64,000 nt of DNA from Clostridium kluyveri DSM 555. Its GTDB lineage: Bacteria; Bacillota; Clostridia; Clostridiales; Clostridiaceae. Shown here in pieces: positions 36,570-45,303 of the stretch (position 1 is the first letter of the stretch; each line of letters begins with the position of its first letter). A program made the translations under genes and the position numbers. The stretch spans positions 992,001-1,056,000 of the forward strand of contig NC_009706.1 in assembly GCF_000016505.1 (NCBI RefSeq), given 5' to 3'. A model generated the notes under the pieces. The model saw only the letters and a program-made list of their open reading frames with translations, was not told where the DNA came from and searched no databases.

Positions 36570-37778
36570 TTATAATGCTTCTTTAATGGAGTGTCTATTC
36601 ACATATAATGCAAGTAGAATACCAATTACTGTAATTACTATATTGAATAAAATTACATATTTAGGTCCATATACGCCTCCAGCATTTGTGATAACTCCAG
36701 CGATATTTAAAATAACATAGTTTGCTATACTAGATGAAATCATAACAATAGATGTAATCTTACCTTTATTTGTCGGGAACATTGAGTTTGCTGTAGATAC
36801 AGCTAATTGAAGTACACCGCCTGCTGCAGAGTATCCAAGTACAAAGCCTCCTATTAAACAGATGGTAGGTGTTTGTACAAAGTATAAAATTATAAGCATG
36901 ATTGTAGCAATTGTAGGGTAAATAGCCAGAATCCTCACTGGTTTAATAAATTTTTTCACTAAAAATGCAGTTACTAATATAGCGGTCATGGTTCCCAGTG
37001 AATAGAATGACTGAATTTTACTAGGATCAACCATTCCGTAAAGCTTTCCTAATTCTTGATTACAATTCAACCATAATTGGAAAGTGGATGTAGATGTAAA
37101 ACCTATACAAATTATTGCTATACTAACCGGTGTAAATTTCATTTTTTCTTTTATAGGTTTAACGGCATTTCCCTTTGAATCATCAGCACGATTCATAGGA
37201 GGGAATGGCATAAATGCAATTAAAATAGCATCTATGATGATAAATACAGCTACTACAAGGAAAATAGTTTTATAAGACATCTGACTTACTGCAACAAAAC
37301 CAATTATAAATGGAAGTACAAACTGACCTATAGATATAGAGAATTTTGTAAACATATTAGCTACGTCACCTGAATTTACGAATATTTCTAAACAGGATGG
37401 AGTAACACAGGTATCCAAGAAAGAGTTAGCAGCACCTCCAATTAGTGCAAAAGCATAAGCAACATATAGATTTGGCGAAAATACAATGCCTATAAAATAA
37501 GCAGCGTAACAAGCCATTCCAATTAGTCCGGAAATTCTTCTACCAAATCTGTCGGAAATAGGTCCTGAAAAAGGAAGCGTAATTAGACGACCTAGACCTA
37601 AAGCAGCAATAACAGCAAGAACTACACTTACATCAAAGGTACCATCAGCTAGTGTTTTTGCACCCCAGGTACCTGCAAAATTTTGTTTATATTGTCCAAG
37701 GATGGATACTCCAATACCATGTACAAAATAAGTAAAATATAATGCTAGTGCGGTAGGATAGTATTTTTTGTTATTCAT
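36570..37778 (-). CDS. MFS transporter (second of the right module)
   Basis: 402 residues with about 12 hydrophobic helices. The loop 2-3 motif is GPISDRFGRRISGLIG. It differs clearly from the neighbouring ACS-type MFS protein, so the two are not a recent duplication. Possible roles are import of a related hydroaromatic acid or export of the reduced product; having one importer and one exporter would be useful for a fermentation with a secreted end product, which is speculation. GAAAGGAG lies before the ATG. Confidence 0.85.
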   Translation of the reverse strand: MNNKKYYPTALALYFTYFVHGIGVSILGQYKQNFAGTWGAKTLADGTFDVSVVLAVIAALGLGRLITLPFSGPISDRFGRRISGLIGMACYAAYFIGIVFSPNLYVAYAFALIGGAANSFLDTCVTPSCLEIFVNSGDVANMFTKFSISIGQFVLPFIIGFVAVSQMSYKTIFLVVAVFIIIDAILIAFMPFPPMNRADDSKGNAVKPIKEKMKFTPVSIAIICIGFTSTSTFQLWLNCNQELGKLYGMVDPSKIQSFYSLGTMTAILVTAFLVKKFIKPVRILAIYPTIATIMLIILYFVQTPTICLIGGFVLGYSAAGGVLQLAVSTANSMFPTNKGKITSIVMISSSIANYVILNIAGVITNAGGVYGPKYVILFNIVITVIGILLALYVNRHSIKEAL

Positions 37779-37878
37779 TTTTTTCTCCTTTCAGTGATAT
37801 CTTTTAAAGTATAAATTTATTTAATAATGGGAAATGGAAGTAAAAATCCATCTCCCTCATTGTTAAAATGTAAATTTC

Positions 37879-38748
37879 TTATTTAAAATATAATTCTTTA
37901 ATTTCATCTACAGGCATTTCTAAACCAGTATATAATTTAAAAGCTTCTGCTCCCTGCCAAAGAAGCATTCCCAAGCCGCCTACTATTTTACAGCCAGCAG
38001 CCTCTGCACCCTTTAAAAATTTTGTTTTCTTTGGATGGTATACTGTATCTGCTACAACCAGTTCTTTTCTAAAAATGCTTGTATCTTTTATATTACTTTC
38101 ATCTTCATTAGGGTGCATTCCAACAAGTGTCGCATTAATTAAAATATCACTTGATGCAACTTCTTCATTAAGTTTCTCTGTATCATTTAAGTCATATAAA
38201 TTTACAGTACAGTCAGGAACTTCTTTTTTTATAGTTTCAACATTTTTCTGGGCTCTTTCATAAAAGTTGTCTTTTATATTGAAAATAGAAATCTCTTTGC
38301 TGCCATCTAAAGCGCATTGTACCTGGATAGCTGTGGCAGCGCCTCCAGAACCCATAATAGTTATTTTTTTACCTTTTACTTCTACACCTTCTTCTTTCAA
38401 GCTGCGTACAAATCCAACTCCATCTGTGATATGGCCTGTTAGTTTTCCATTGTCATTGACGATGGTATTAACTGCTCCGATAATACGTGCAGCAGGGGAT
38501 AACTCGTCCATATATTTAACTACTTCACTTTTACATGGCATGGTTACATTTGAACCCTTCATTTTAAAAGTTTTTATGGCAGTAATAGCGTCGGGTACTT
38601 TTTCAAGGGGAACTTGAAAAGCTAAATACACATAATCCAGATTTAATTTTTCAAAGCCGTAATTATACATAACCGGTGATTTAGAATGATCTACCGGATC
38701 ACCTATTAAGCCTAATAAACCTGTTTTTCCTGAAATATCATTTTTCAT
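37879..38748 (-). CDS. YdiB-like shikimate/quinate dehydrogenase (right module)
   Basis: 289 residues from the ATG after AGGAGG; a further in-frame ATG at 38769 lies before that site and is rejected. The substrate residues are kept (HSKSPVMYN, MPCKSE lysine, VNTI, HITDG). The Rossmann loop is GSGGAATA. The cofactor stretch reads IFNIKDNFYERAQ: the arginine after FN, found in the left paralogue and important for NADP contact in relatives, is isoleucine, suggesting NAD preference. It is 41 bases downstream of the flavoenzyme gene in the same operon. Two such dehydrogenases with separate LysR regulators suggest different substrates or directions. Confidence 0.88.
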   Translation of the reverse strand: MKNDISGKTGLLGLIGDPVDHSKSPVMYNYGFEKLNLDYVYLAFQVPLEKVPDAITAIKTFKMKGSNVTMPCKSEVVKYMDELSPAARIIGAVNTIVNDNGKLTGHITDGVGFVRSLKEEGVEVKGKKITIMGSGGAATAIQVQCALDGSKEISIFNIKDNFYERAQKNVETIKKEVPDCTVNLYDLNDTEKLNEEVASSDILINATLVGMHPNEDESNIKDTSIFRKELVVADTVYHPKKTKFLKGAEAAGCKIVGGLGMLLWQGAEAFKLYTGLEMPVDEIKELYFK

Positions 38749-38789
38749 GTCATAACCTCCTGATTTCATTTTATTTAGTATGGTGTTAA

Positions 38790-40712
38790 CTATAATTTTA
38801 TTGCTATCTCAAAGGCTTCGGTAGTGGCATCTAATGCTCTACGTGCTTTTACTGCATCACCTATTACATAGGTTTCCTTTATAGTTTTTTTCACTTCTTC
38901 ACTTAGAGGATCATAGGATCTGGATCCCATGGCAAGTACTACTGAATCAAAACCATCTATTTTATCTGTTTTATCTTCTGACAAACTGTATTCAACACCG
39001 CCTTGAAAGAATTTAGTAACCTTTGCTCCAGTGATAGTCTTGATATTATATTTTTGGAAATCTTCCATTAAGAACTTTCTATGTTCCGGGATTACATCTG
39101 CTCCAACTTTATCACGGAATTCAATAACAGTGACATCATGGTTCTGTTCCCCAAGAAAAGCTGCAGTTTCACATCCAACCATTCCGCCGCCAACTACAAG
39201 AACCTTCTCCCCACAGCATTCTTTGCCATCAAGGAGATTCACTGCGTGAATCAGTCCTGAATCATTTATACCTGGAATAGGAAGTACAAGAGGAGTTGCA
39301 CCTGTTGCAATAATTACTGCATCCGGTGATTCTTCTTTTATTAGCTCTTTGGTGACTTTTGTATTCATTTTTATCTTTACTCCATATTGTCTGCATTTTG
39401 TGATATAACTGCGGACCATGTTTGTAAGATCTCCTTTTCCAGGAGGGTAAGCTGCAAGTCTCATCTGTCCTCCAAGGATATTACTGCCTTCAAACAATGT
39501 CACTTCATGGCCTCTAAGAGCAGATATCCAGGCCGTGTACATGCCGGCCACTCCTCCGCCTACAACCGTTACCTTCTTACTGGCTTTGGCAGGTTTAAGT
39601 TCGGACTCCCTACCTACACATGGATTAACAAGACAGGTGATTGGTTTTCCCTGATACATGTTTGGAACACATCCTTGTAAACAGCCGATACATGGAAGCA
39701 TTTCATCCAGACGGCCTGCGGAAGCTTTATTAGGTGTATGAGGATCTGTAAGGCTTTGACGTCCAAAAGCCACCAGGTCACATCGTCCTTCACGAACTAG
39801 AAGTTCTGCAAAATGGGGCTCTGTGAAACGTCCTACAGTAATAACCGGAATATCTACAGCACGTTTAATTTCTGTAGCAAGCTCTGCACTGAATCCTCCA
39901 TGCAGCACTGTAGGCGCCCACATATATTCGTCACGAAGGTGGACGGCACGAGAAACATGGAGAGCATCTACACCAATGTCTTCCAGATAGGCAGCAATTG
40001 TTGCGCTGTCATGTACATCAAGTCCTCCCGGCATTTCATCAGAACTATTGATACGACAAATAATTGCTATGGAATGTCCTACTTTTTTACGTATGTTTTC
40101 AATGATGAGACGAGGAAGACGCATTCTATTTTCAAAGCATCCACCAAACTCATCTACACGTTTATTTGTTCTTGGTGAAAGAAAGCTGTTAATTAAATAT
40201 CCATGGGCACAATGCACTTCAACTGCATCAGCTCCGGCTTTCTTTGCACGAAGAGCTGCATCACCGTATAACCCTATTAATTCATAGAGTTCTTCAGTAG
40301 TTATTGCCATAGGGATGTCACGTCCTACTGCTGAAGGAATTGAAGATGCAGATTTTATAGGATAGCCTGCAGCCTTTGCATTACCTTCAGGTCCGGCATG
40401 TTGAAGCTGTATGGATACTTTAGCACCATTTTCATGGCAGGCATCAATAACACCTTTAAAACTTTCTATGGTACTGTCATCATATAAACATGGTTTACGG
40501 AAACCACCTTTTGCCTTCTTGTCTACAACTGTGGCTTCAAAGGTAATTAATCCAAATCCTCCTTTGGCACGTTCGCTGTAATAAGCTAAGGATCTGTCAC
40601 TCATAGAACCATTTGTATTGGCAAAATTATTACCCATAGGTGAAACTACGAAACGATTTGGTACTATTATTGGACCAATTTTTATTGGTTCAAACATAGA
40701 TTTAAATTTCAT
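38790..40712 (-). CDS. Fe-S flavoenzyme of the 2,4-dienoyl-CoA/enoate reductase family (right module)
   Basis: 640 residues from the ATG at 40712; the earlier ATG at 40724 touches AAAGG and cannot be used. It has an FMN TIM barrel (about 1-335; VVSPMGNNFANTNG; catalytic region HCAHGYLINSFLSPRTNKR), [4Fe-4S] ligands C341, C344, C348 and C360, and then the FAD/NAD domain (KVTVVGGGVAGMYTAW; VLVVGGGMVGCETA). It is paralogous to 30626-32626 but distant. Arginine codons of the CGT type are common here, unlike most neighbours. Reduction of a ring C=C bond of a hydroaromatic acid is inferred from context. Confidence 0.88.
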   Translation of the reverse strand: MKFKSMFEPIKIGPIIVPNRFVVSPMGNNFANTNGSMSDRSLAYYSERAKGGFGLITFEATVVDKKAKGGFRKPCLYDDSTIESFKGVIDACHENGAKVSIQLQHAGPEGNAKAAGYPIKSASSIPSAVGRDIPMAITTEELYELIGLYGDAALRAKKAGADAVEVHCAHGYLINSFLSPRTNKRVDEFGGCFENRMRLPRLIIENIRKKVGHSIAIICRINSSDEMPGGLDVHDSATIAAYLEDIGVDALHVSRAVHLRDEYMWAPTVLHGGFSAELATEIKRAVDIPVITVGRFTEPHFAELLVREGRCDLVAFGRQSLTDPHTPNKASAGRLDEMLPCIGCLQGCVPNMYQGKPITCLVNPCVGRESELKPAKASKKVTVVGGGVAGMYTAWISALRGHEVTLFEGSNILGGQMRLAAYPPGKGDLTNMVRSYITKCRQYGVKIKMNTKVTKELIKEESPDAVIIATGATPLVLPIPGINDSGLIHAVNLLDGKECCGEKVLVVGGGMVGCETAAFLGEQNHDVTVIEFRDKVGADVIPEHRKFLMEDFQKYNIKTITGAKVTKFFQGGVEYSLSEDKTDKIDGFDSVVLAMGSRSYDPLSEEVKKTIKETYVIGDAVKARRALDATTEAFEIAIKL

Positions 40713-40760
40713 AAAAAGAATCATCCTTTCCCAAAATTAATTTATGGAATTTTTATTTCA

Positions 40761-41627
40761 TTATTTTAAATGTTCAGATACTTCAGGCCATGCTTCATCT
40801 AAAACTTTTTTTGCTGATTTAAAGGCACCTTGGGCAGCATATTCAATTCCCTTTTCCACAATAGGATCTGATATTGTCTCAACACCTATGGCTCTAGGGC
40901 ATACCCCGTGTTCTTTTAACATGCGTACAAATCCTACAGTATCCCCATAACCTTCTCCTGGGAACAGACGGTCATGCATTGATTCATCCCTCAATATCTT
41001 TTTAGGATATGGTCTGTCATGAACATCACAGATTTGTATTGAAACTATTTTATCTGCAGGAACAGATTTAATCATGTCAAAAGTCTGGTTTGCTCTGGCC
41101 CAGTGCCATGTATCACAAATAAGCATGGCATTTTTTCTGCTGCATGCTTTAACTGCACGCCATGCAGAAGCTAAATCAGGAACTCCGCTGTACGGCATGA
41201 ATTCAAGACCTATCATAATGTCTCCTGCTCGATCACAAAGTTCTCCAAGGGCAGTTGCAATTTGTTCATCGGAAAGTTTTTCCATTAGCCCGCAGTTAAT
41301 GTGTTTTACATTAAAAAGGTGTGCCATATGGTATATTGTTTGTTCTTTTTCCTGCTGCTGTTTAGTTCTATCTTCTTTAGTACCCCACTGAGTTATATAC
41401 TCAACTTCGGTGACTTTTATTTTATATTCATCAAGTATTGCCAGCATGTCTTCATCAGTTAAGCCTTCTTTTTTAGCATCTACGTAATTTTCAGCACGTA
41501 AACCTATACCATCAAATCCAACCTTTGCTGCGGCTTTAACTCTATCTCTAAATAACACCTCAGTTCCCAGTGTATATGAACTTATTGTAATTGGTGGATA
41601 TGAATTTGTATTAATCTTTTTTTCCAT
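40761..41627 (-). CDS. Xylose isomerase-like TIM-barrel protein (possible dehydroshikimate dehydratase)
   Basis: 288 residues of the sugar phosphate isomerase/epimerase superfamily. Visible are [11 protein letters not shown] near 34-44, the metal-site glutamate in [10 protein letters not shown], a histidine in [20 protein letters not shown], and the late FPGEGYGD glycine/glutamate motif. AsbF-type and QuiC-type 3-dehydroshikimate dehydratases, which give protocatechuate, belong to this fold and share these metal-ligand positions, and this gene leads an operon with a quinate/shikimate dehydrogenase. That makes the dehydratase call attractive, but an isomerase role on an unknown keto-acid is equally compatible. 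AAAAGGAG precedes the ATG. Confidence 0.78.
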   Translation of the reverse strand: MEKKINTNSYPPITISSYTLGTEVLFRDRVKAAAKVGFDGIGLRAENYVDAKKEGLTDEDMLAILDEYKIKVTEVEYITQWGTKEDRTKQQQEKEQTIYHMAHLFNVKHINCGLMEKLSDEQIATALGELCDRAGDIMIGLEFMPYSGVPDLASAWRAVKACSRKNAMLICDTWHWARANQTFDMIKSVPADKIVSIQICDVHDRPYPKKILRDESMHDRLFPGEGYGDTVGFVRMLKEHGVCPRAIGVETISDPIVEKGIEYAAQGAFKSAKKVLDEAWPEVSEHLK

Positions 41628-41713
41628 AATATATTATTCTCCTTTTCGTTAAGATAATTATGATAGCTTGTAATTTTAATCATTTTAGATAAAAATTACC
41701 TAAAGACATCAGA

Positions 41714-41743
41714 ATAAGATGCTTATGTGCTATTAATTGTCAA
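41714..41743 (-). promoter_or_regulatory. Putative promoter of the right module operon
   Basis: On the minus strand TTGACA (41738-41743), an 18-base spacer and TCTTAT (41714-41719), about 85 bases before the first gene. The rest of the 41628-41986 gap is AT-rich; a 10-base palindrome ATCTATAGAT lies near 41910. LysR binding sites are expected but not certain. Confidence 0.4.
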
Positions 41744-41986
41744 TCTTTTTAAGTTCTCAAAATCGTGTTTTTAACTTAAATTATATATTTTGCATGATAA
41801 TTTAAAGAAATATATGTAAGTTAAATTTTATTACTAATCGATTTCATCAGAACTATGAGTTTATTATATGATATAAATTTAACAAAAACAAATTGATAAT
41901 ATTCTAATAATCTATAGATTTTATATATAGTTCCTGTTATAATTGGTACTAGTAATATAGATGTATTATGAAAGTGGTGTACTAAA

Positions 41987-42865
41987 TTGAATTTATATCA
42001 TTTGCGTTATTTTGTAACCCTGGCACATTTGGAACATTATACTAAAGCTGCAGAGGAATTAATGATTACGCAACCCAGTTTAAGTCATGCTATAGCTCTA
42101 CTAGGAAAAGAACTTGGAGTTTCCTTATTTGAAAAAGACGGCAGGAATGTAGTGCTTACAAAATATGGAAAAATATTCTTGACCGATGTAGAGAAGGCAT
42201 TGGAAATTTTAGACTCCAGTGTGAAAACGTTAAAAATGATTGGAAATGGGGAAGGTATTGTTGAACTTGCTTTTCTTCGTACTTTAGGGACGGACTTTGT
42301 GCCGAAGATTACCAGGGATTTTTTACAAGAAAACAAGGAAAAGTCTATTGAATTTCACTTTCACACAGGTGTGACAGGGGATATTATAGAAGGACTTAAA
42401 TCTAGAAAATACGATATTGCTTTTTGTTCTAAGATAGAAGAAGAGCAAAGTATAGAGTTTATACCAGTTGCAACGCAAGAACTTGTATTGATTGTTCCAA
42501 GTAATCATCCTTTAGCTGATAGAGATGCCATAGATTTGATAGATACGATTTCATATCCTTATATATTTTTTACTAAAAAAAGTGGTCTTAGGCCAATAAT
42601 TGATAATTTATTTGCTCAAATTGGTAAATTGCCTGAAATTGCTTATGAAGTTGAAGAGGATCAGGTAGTTGCAGGACTGGTTTCTAAAAATTTTGGTATA
42701 GCAGTAAGCCCTAATATGCCTATGCTTAATTCCATGGATTTAAAAGTTATTCAAATACTAAGTCCCAGTTGGGAGAGGAAGTTTTATCTAGCAGTAGTGA
42801 AAGATAAATATTCCACACCGGTAGTTCAAAAATTTAAAAATTTTGTTATAGAATATACAAAGTGA
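41987..42865 (+). CDS. LysR-family regulator of the right hydroaromatic module
   Basis: 292 residues from a TTG start. The HTH is at 1-60 (NLYHLRYFVTLAHLEHYTKAAEEL; then TQPSLSHAIALLGKEL) and the effector domain at about 88-290. It is divergent from the five-gene operon 41627-35129, so it most likely controls that operon. It shares order and sequence style with the LysR at 27508-28413 (both have DGRNVVLTKYG or a near match), consistent with duplication of a regulator-plus-enzymes unit followed by divergence. Confidence 0.92.
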   Translation: MNLYHLRYFVTLAHLEHYTKAAEELMITQPSLSHAIALLGKELGVSLFEKDGRNVVLTKYGKIFLTDVEKALEILDSSVKTLKMIGNGEGIVELAFLRTLGTDFVPKITRDFLQENKEKSIEFHFHTGVTGDIIEGLKSRKYDIAFCSKIEEEQSIEFIPVATQELVLIVPSNHPLADRDAIDLIDTISYPYIFFTKKSGLRPIIDNLFAQIGKLPEIAYEVEEDQVVAGLVSKNFGIAVSPNMPMLNSMDLKVIQILSPSWERKFYLAVVKDKYSTPVVQKFKNFVIEYTK

Positions 42866-42879
42866 AAATACTTAATTTA

Positions 42880-42916
42880 AAAACTAGCCATGAAAATATA
42901 AACTATGGCTAGTTTT
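42880..42916. terminator. Bidirectional terminator between LysR and DegT genes
   Basis: AAAACTAGCCAT (42880-42891) and ATGGCTAGTTTT (42905-42916), a perfect 12-bp stem with A-run and T-run, between converging genes. Confidence 0.88.
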
Positions 42917-42926
42917 CAGATTAATT

Positions 42927-44051
42927 CTACTTTTTATAAAAGCTTTTTATAGCATTACATACAAAGTCTACTTCCTCTTCTGATATTTCAGGATATATAG
43001 GTAGTGCCAGTATTTCTTCACATATTTTTTCCGATACAGGAAAATCTCCCTTCTTATGTCCAAGATAGCTGAAACACTTTTGGAGGTGAAGGGGGATAGG
43101 ATAATATATGCTGCAGCCAATTTCTTTCTCTTTTAAATACGCACAGAGCTCATCTCTTTTTTCTGTGAGTATATTAAATACATAATATACTGGATGTTGA
43201 TCATTTTTAATTTTAGGAATTTTTATGTAAGGAATACTTTTTAGCCTTTCTTTATACCAGTTGGAGACTATATTACGTTTTATTATGGAATTGTCAATGT
43301 ATTTCAATTTGACAAGCAATAATGCAGCTTGAATTGTATCAAGTCTTGAATTATAGCCTATATAATCATAGTGGTATTTTTTCGAGGCTCCATGAACTCT
43401 GAACATTTTCACTTTTTCAGCTAGATCAGAATTATTTGTAATTATCATACCTCCGTCTCCATAACCACCTAATGTCTTAGTGGGAAAGAAAGAAAATACC
43501 CCTAAATCTCCTAGGGTACCTGAATGTTTGTAGGTAGTACTGTTATTTCCTTTCCATTTCATACCGAAGGCTTCGGCAGCATCTTCAAGTACACTAAGAT
43601 TATTTTTTGAAGCTAAATCCATTATTTTATCCATATCTGACATTTGACAAAATAAATGTATAGGTAGTATACCTTTAGTATTTGAATTTATTTTTTCTTC
43701 AATCTTATCTGTATCAATATTAAAGGTATCCTCATCTATATCTACAAAAACAGGTTTTGCATTATGTTTAACTAAGCAGGAGGTAGATGCAAGAAATGTA
43801 AAAGGTGAAGTTATTACCTCTTTACCATTTTTAAAGCCTAGTATATCAGAGGATATGACTAAAGCATCTGTACCCGAAGCTACAGAAATAGCATGTTTTG
43901 CACCAGTATATTCTTCTATGGCTCTTTCAAGATTTGAAACTTCTTCCCCCAATATAAAGTTTCCTTTTTCTAAAACATTTTGTATAGCCTTGTTAAACTC
44001 CTCTTTTTTTTCATTATATTCTCTTTTAGGAGTATAAAAATCAACTTTCAT
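42927..44051 (-). CDS. DegT/DnrJ/EryC1-type PLP sugar aminotransferase (second)
   Basis: 374 residues. The cofactor lysine is K192 in FSFFPTKTLGGYGDGG. Other marks are SGTDAL (59-64) and LEDAAEAFG (155-163). The family transaminates keto-deoxysugars bound to a nucleotide for surface glycans, spore polysaccharide or glycosylated products; the sequence resembles the dTDP-3-keto/4-keto hexose group. The start is four bases after the stop of a second, different DegT enzyme, so the two are co-translated. No dehydratase or glycosyltransferase gene adjoins them. Confidence 0.9.
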   Translation of the reverse strand: MKVDFYTPKREYNEKKEEFNKAIQNVLEKGNFILGEEVSNLERAIEEYTGAKHAISVASGTDALVISSDILGFKNGKEVITSPFTFLASTSCLVKHNAKPVFVDIDEDTFNIDTDKIEEKINSNTKGILPIHLFCQMSDMDKIMDLASKNNLSVLEDAAEAFGMKWKGNNSTTYKHSGTLGDLGVFSFFPTKTLGGYGDGGMIITNNSDLAEKVKMFRVHGASKKYHYDYIGYNSRLDTIQAALLLVKLKYIDNSIIKRNIVSNWYKERLKSIPYIKIPKIKNDQHPVYYVFNILTEKRDELCAYLKEKEIGCSIYYPIPLHLQKCFSYLGHKKGDFPVSEKICEEILALPIYPEISEEEVDFVCNAIKSFYKK

Positions 44052-44054
44052 TAT

Positions 44055-45230
44055 TTATTTCACCTTCTCTACTACTTTTATAAGCTCTTTTACCACATAT
44101 TCAGCATCTTCTGGAAGGAGAGTTGAATAAAGTGGTAGTGTTATTTCATTGGCATATTGTTCATAGGCATTTGGGTAATCTTTTATGGAATATCCAAGGG
44201 ATTTATATAAGGTAAACATAGGCAGTGGTATAAAGTGAACATTAACTGCTATGCCTTTTTCTGCAAGTGTTTTTATAATTTCATCTCTTTGTTCTTCTTT
44301 TAATTCTTTAATCCTAAGTGGATACAGGTGATAGGAGGTTTCCATGTTCTGATTTTCTTTAAAAGGAAGTATGGCCCATTCTTTTTGTGATAATATGCTT
44401 GAATATATTTCAAATATTTTTTTGCGCCTTTGAAGCATATTATTATATCTTCTAAGTTGAACTAATCCAAGAGCAGCATTTATGTCTGCCATATTACATT
44501 TATATCCTGCTGTAACTATGTCATATTTCCAGGCACCTGCTTTCATTTTGGATAAGGCATCCTTTGATTGGCCATTAAGGGAATTCAATTTTAAATCCTT
44601 TAATAAGTTTTCTTTTCCAAATAAGTTATTATTGTTAAAGGTTATAGCTCCCCCTTCTGCTGTAGTCAAATTTTTTACTGCATGAAAAGAAAATACATGG
44701 GCATCTAACTGGCTGCCTACCCTCTTTCCTTTGTATGAAGCTCCAAGGGCATGGGCAGAGTCTGATACGAGCAGTATATCTTCACGATTTTTAAGTTTTA
44801 GAACTTGTCTTAGAGCATCATAGTCTACAGGCACTCCTGCAAAGTCTACAGAAAAAATGGCTTTTGTATTTGGAGTAATTGCATCATATATCTTATCTAT
44901 ATCTATAGAAAAGTTATTCTTTTTTACATCCACCATAATTGGTTTTATACTTCTTTGAATAGATACGGCTGCAGTAGATGTATAGGTATAAGGAGTGGTT
45001 ATTACATCATCTCCATCTTTAATATCAAATACTTTTAGTAGAAGTTCCATACCACAGGTGGCACTTGAAACTGCTGCTGAATAATTTGCACTGCAGTAGT
45101 CAGCTAATTTCTTTTCAAATTCAGCAGTTTTAGGTCCAGAGGTTATCCATCCTGATTTTAAAACTTCAGATAAAGCATCAATTTCGTCCTGGGTAATATC
45201 AGGAGGAGAAAAGGGAATTTTTTTATTCAT
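44055..45230 (-). CDS. DegT/DnrJ/EryC1-type PLP sugar aminotransferase (first)
   Basis: 391 residues from the ATG at 45230 following AAAGGA; an upstream in-frame start at 45263 precedes that site. The cofactor lysine is K186 in FSFHAVKNLTTAEGG. Also visible are SSATCGMELLL near 55-65, TTPYTYTSTAA, and SDSAHALGASYKGKRVG. It is closest in appearance to ArnB/PseC-like UDP-4-keto-sugar aminotransferases. It follows the MerR-methyltransferase gene by 73 bases on the same strand, so the three may be one operon. Two DegT enzymes in tandem suggest a diamino sugar or two successive keto-sugars. Confidence 0.9.
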   Translation of the reverse strand: MNKKIPFSPPDITQDEIDALSEVLKSGWITSGPKTAEFEKKLADYCSANYSAAVSSATCGMELLLKVFDIKDGDDVITTPYTYTSTAAVSIQRSIKPIMVDVKKNNFSIDIDKIYDAITPNTKAIFSVDFAGVPVDYDALRQVLKLKNREDILLVSDSAHALGASYKGKRVGSQLDAHVFSFHAVKNLTTAEGGAITFNNNNLFGKENLLKDLKLNSLNGQSKDALSKMKAGAWKYDIVTAGYKCNMADINAALGLVQLRRYNNMLQRRKKIFEIYSSILSQKEWAILPFKENQNMETSYHLYPLRIKELKEEQRDEIIKTLAEKGIAVNVHFIPLPMFTLYKSLGYSIKDYPNAYEQYANEITLPLYSTLLPEDAEYVVKELIKVVEKVK

Positions 45231-45303
45231 AAATATCAAATCCTTTCTTTGGGCAGTCAACAAGAGTAGTGAACATACAGGTAATCAAATGCATTAAATC
45301 AAT

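Noticed and set aside
36000-40290. Plus-strand reading frames of 60-121 codons opposite the MFS, AroE-like and flavoenzyme genes
   Set aside because: They lie antisense to well-supported genes, lack Shine-Dalgarno sites and show no family motif.
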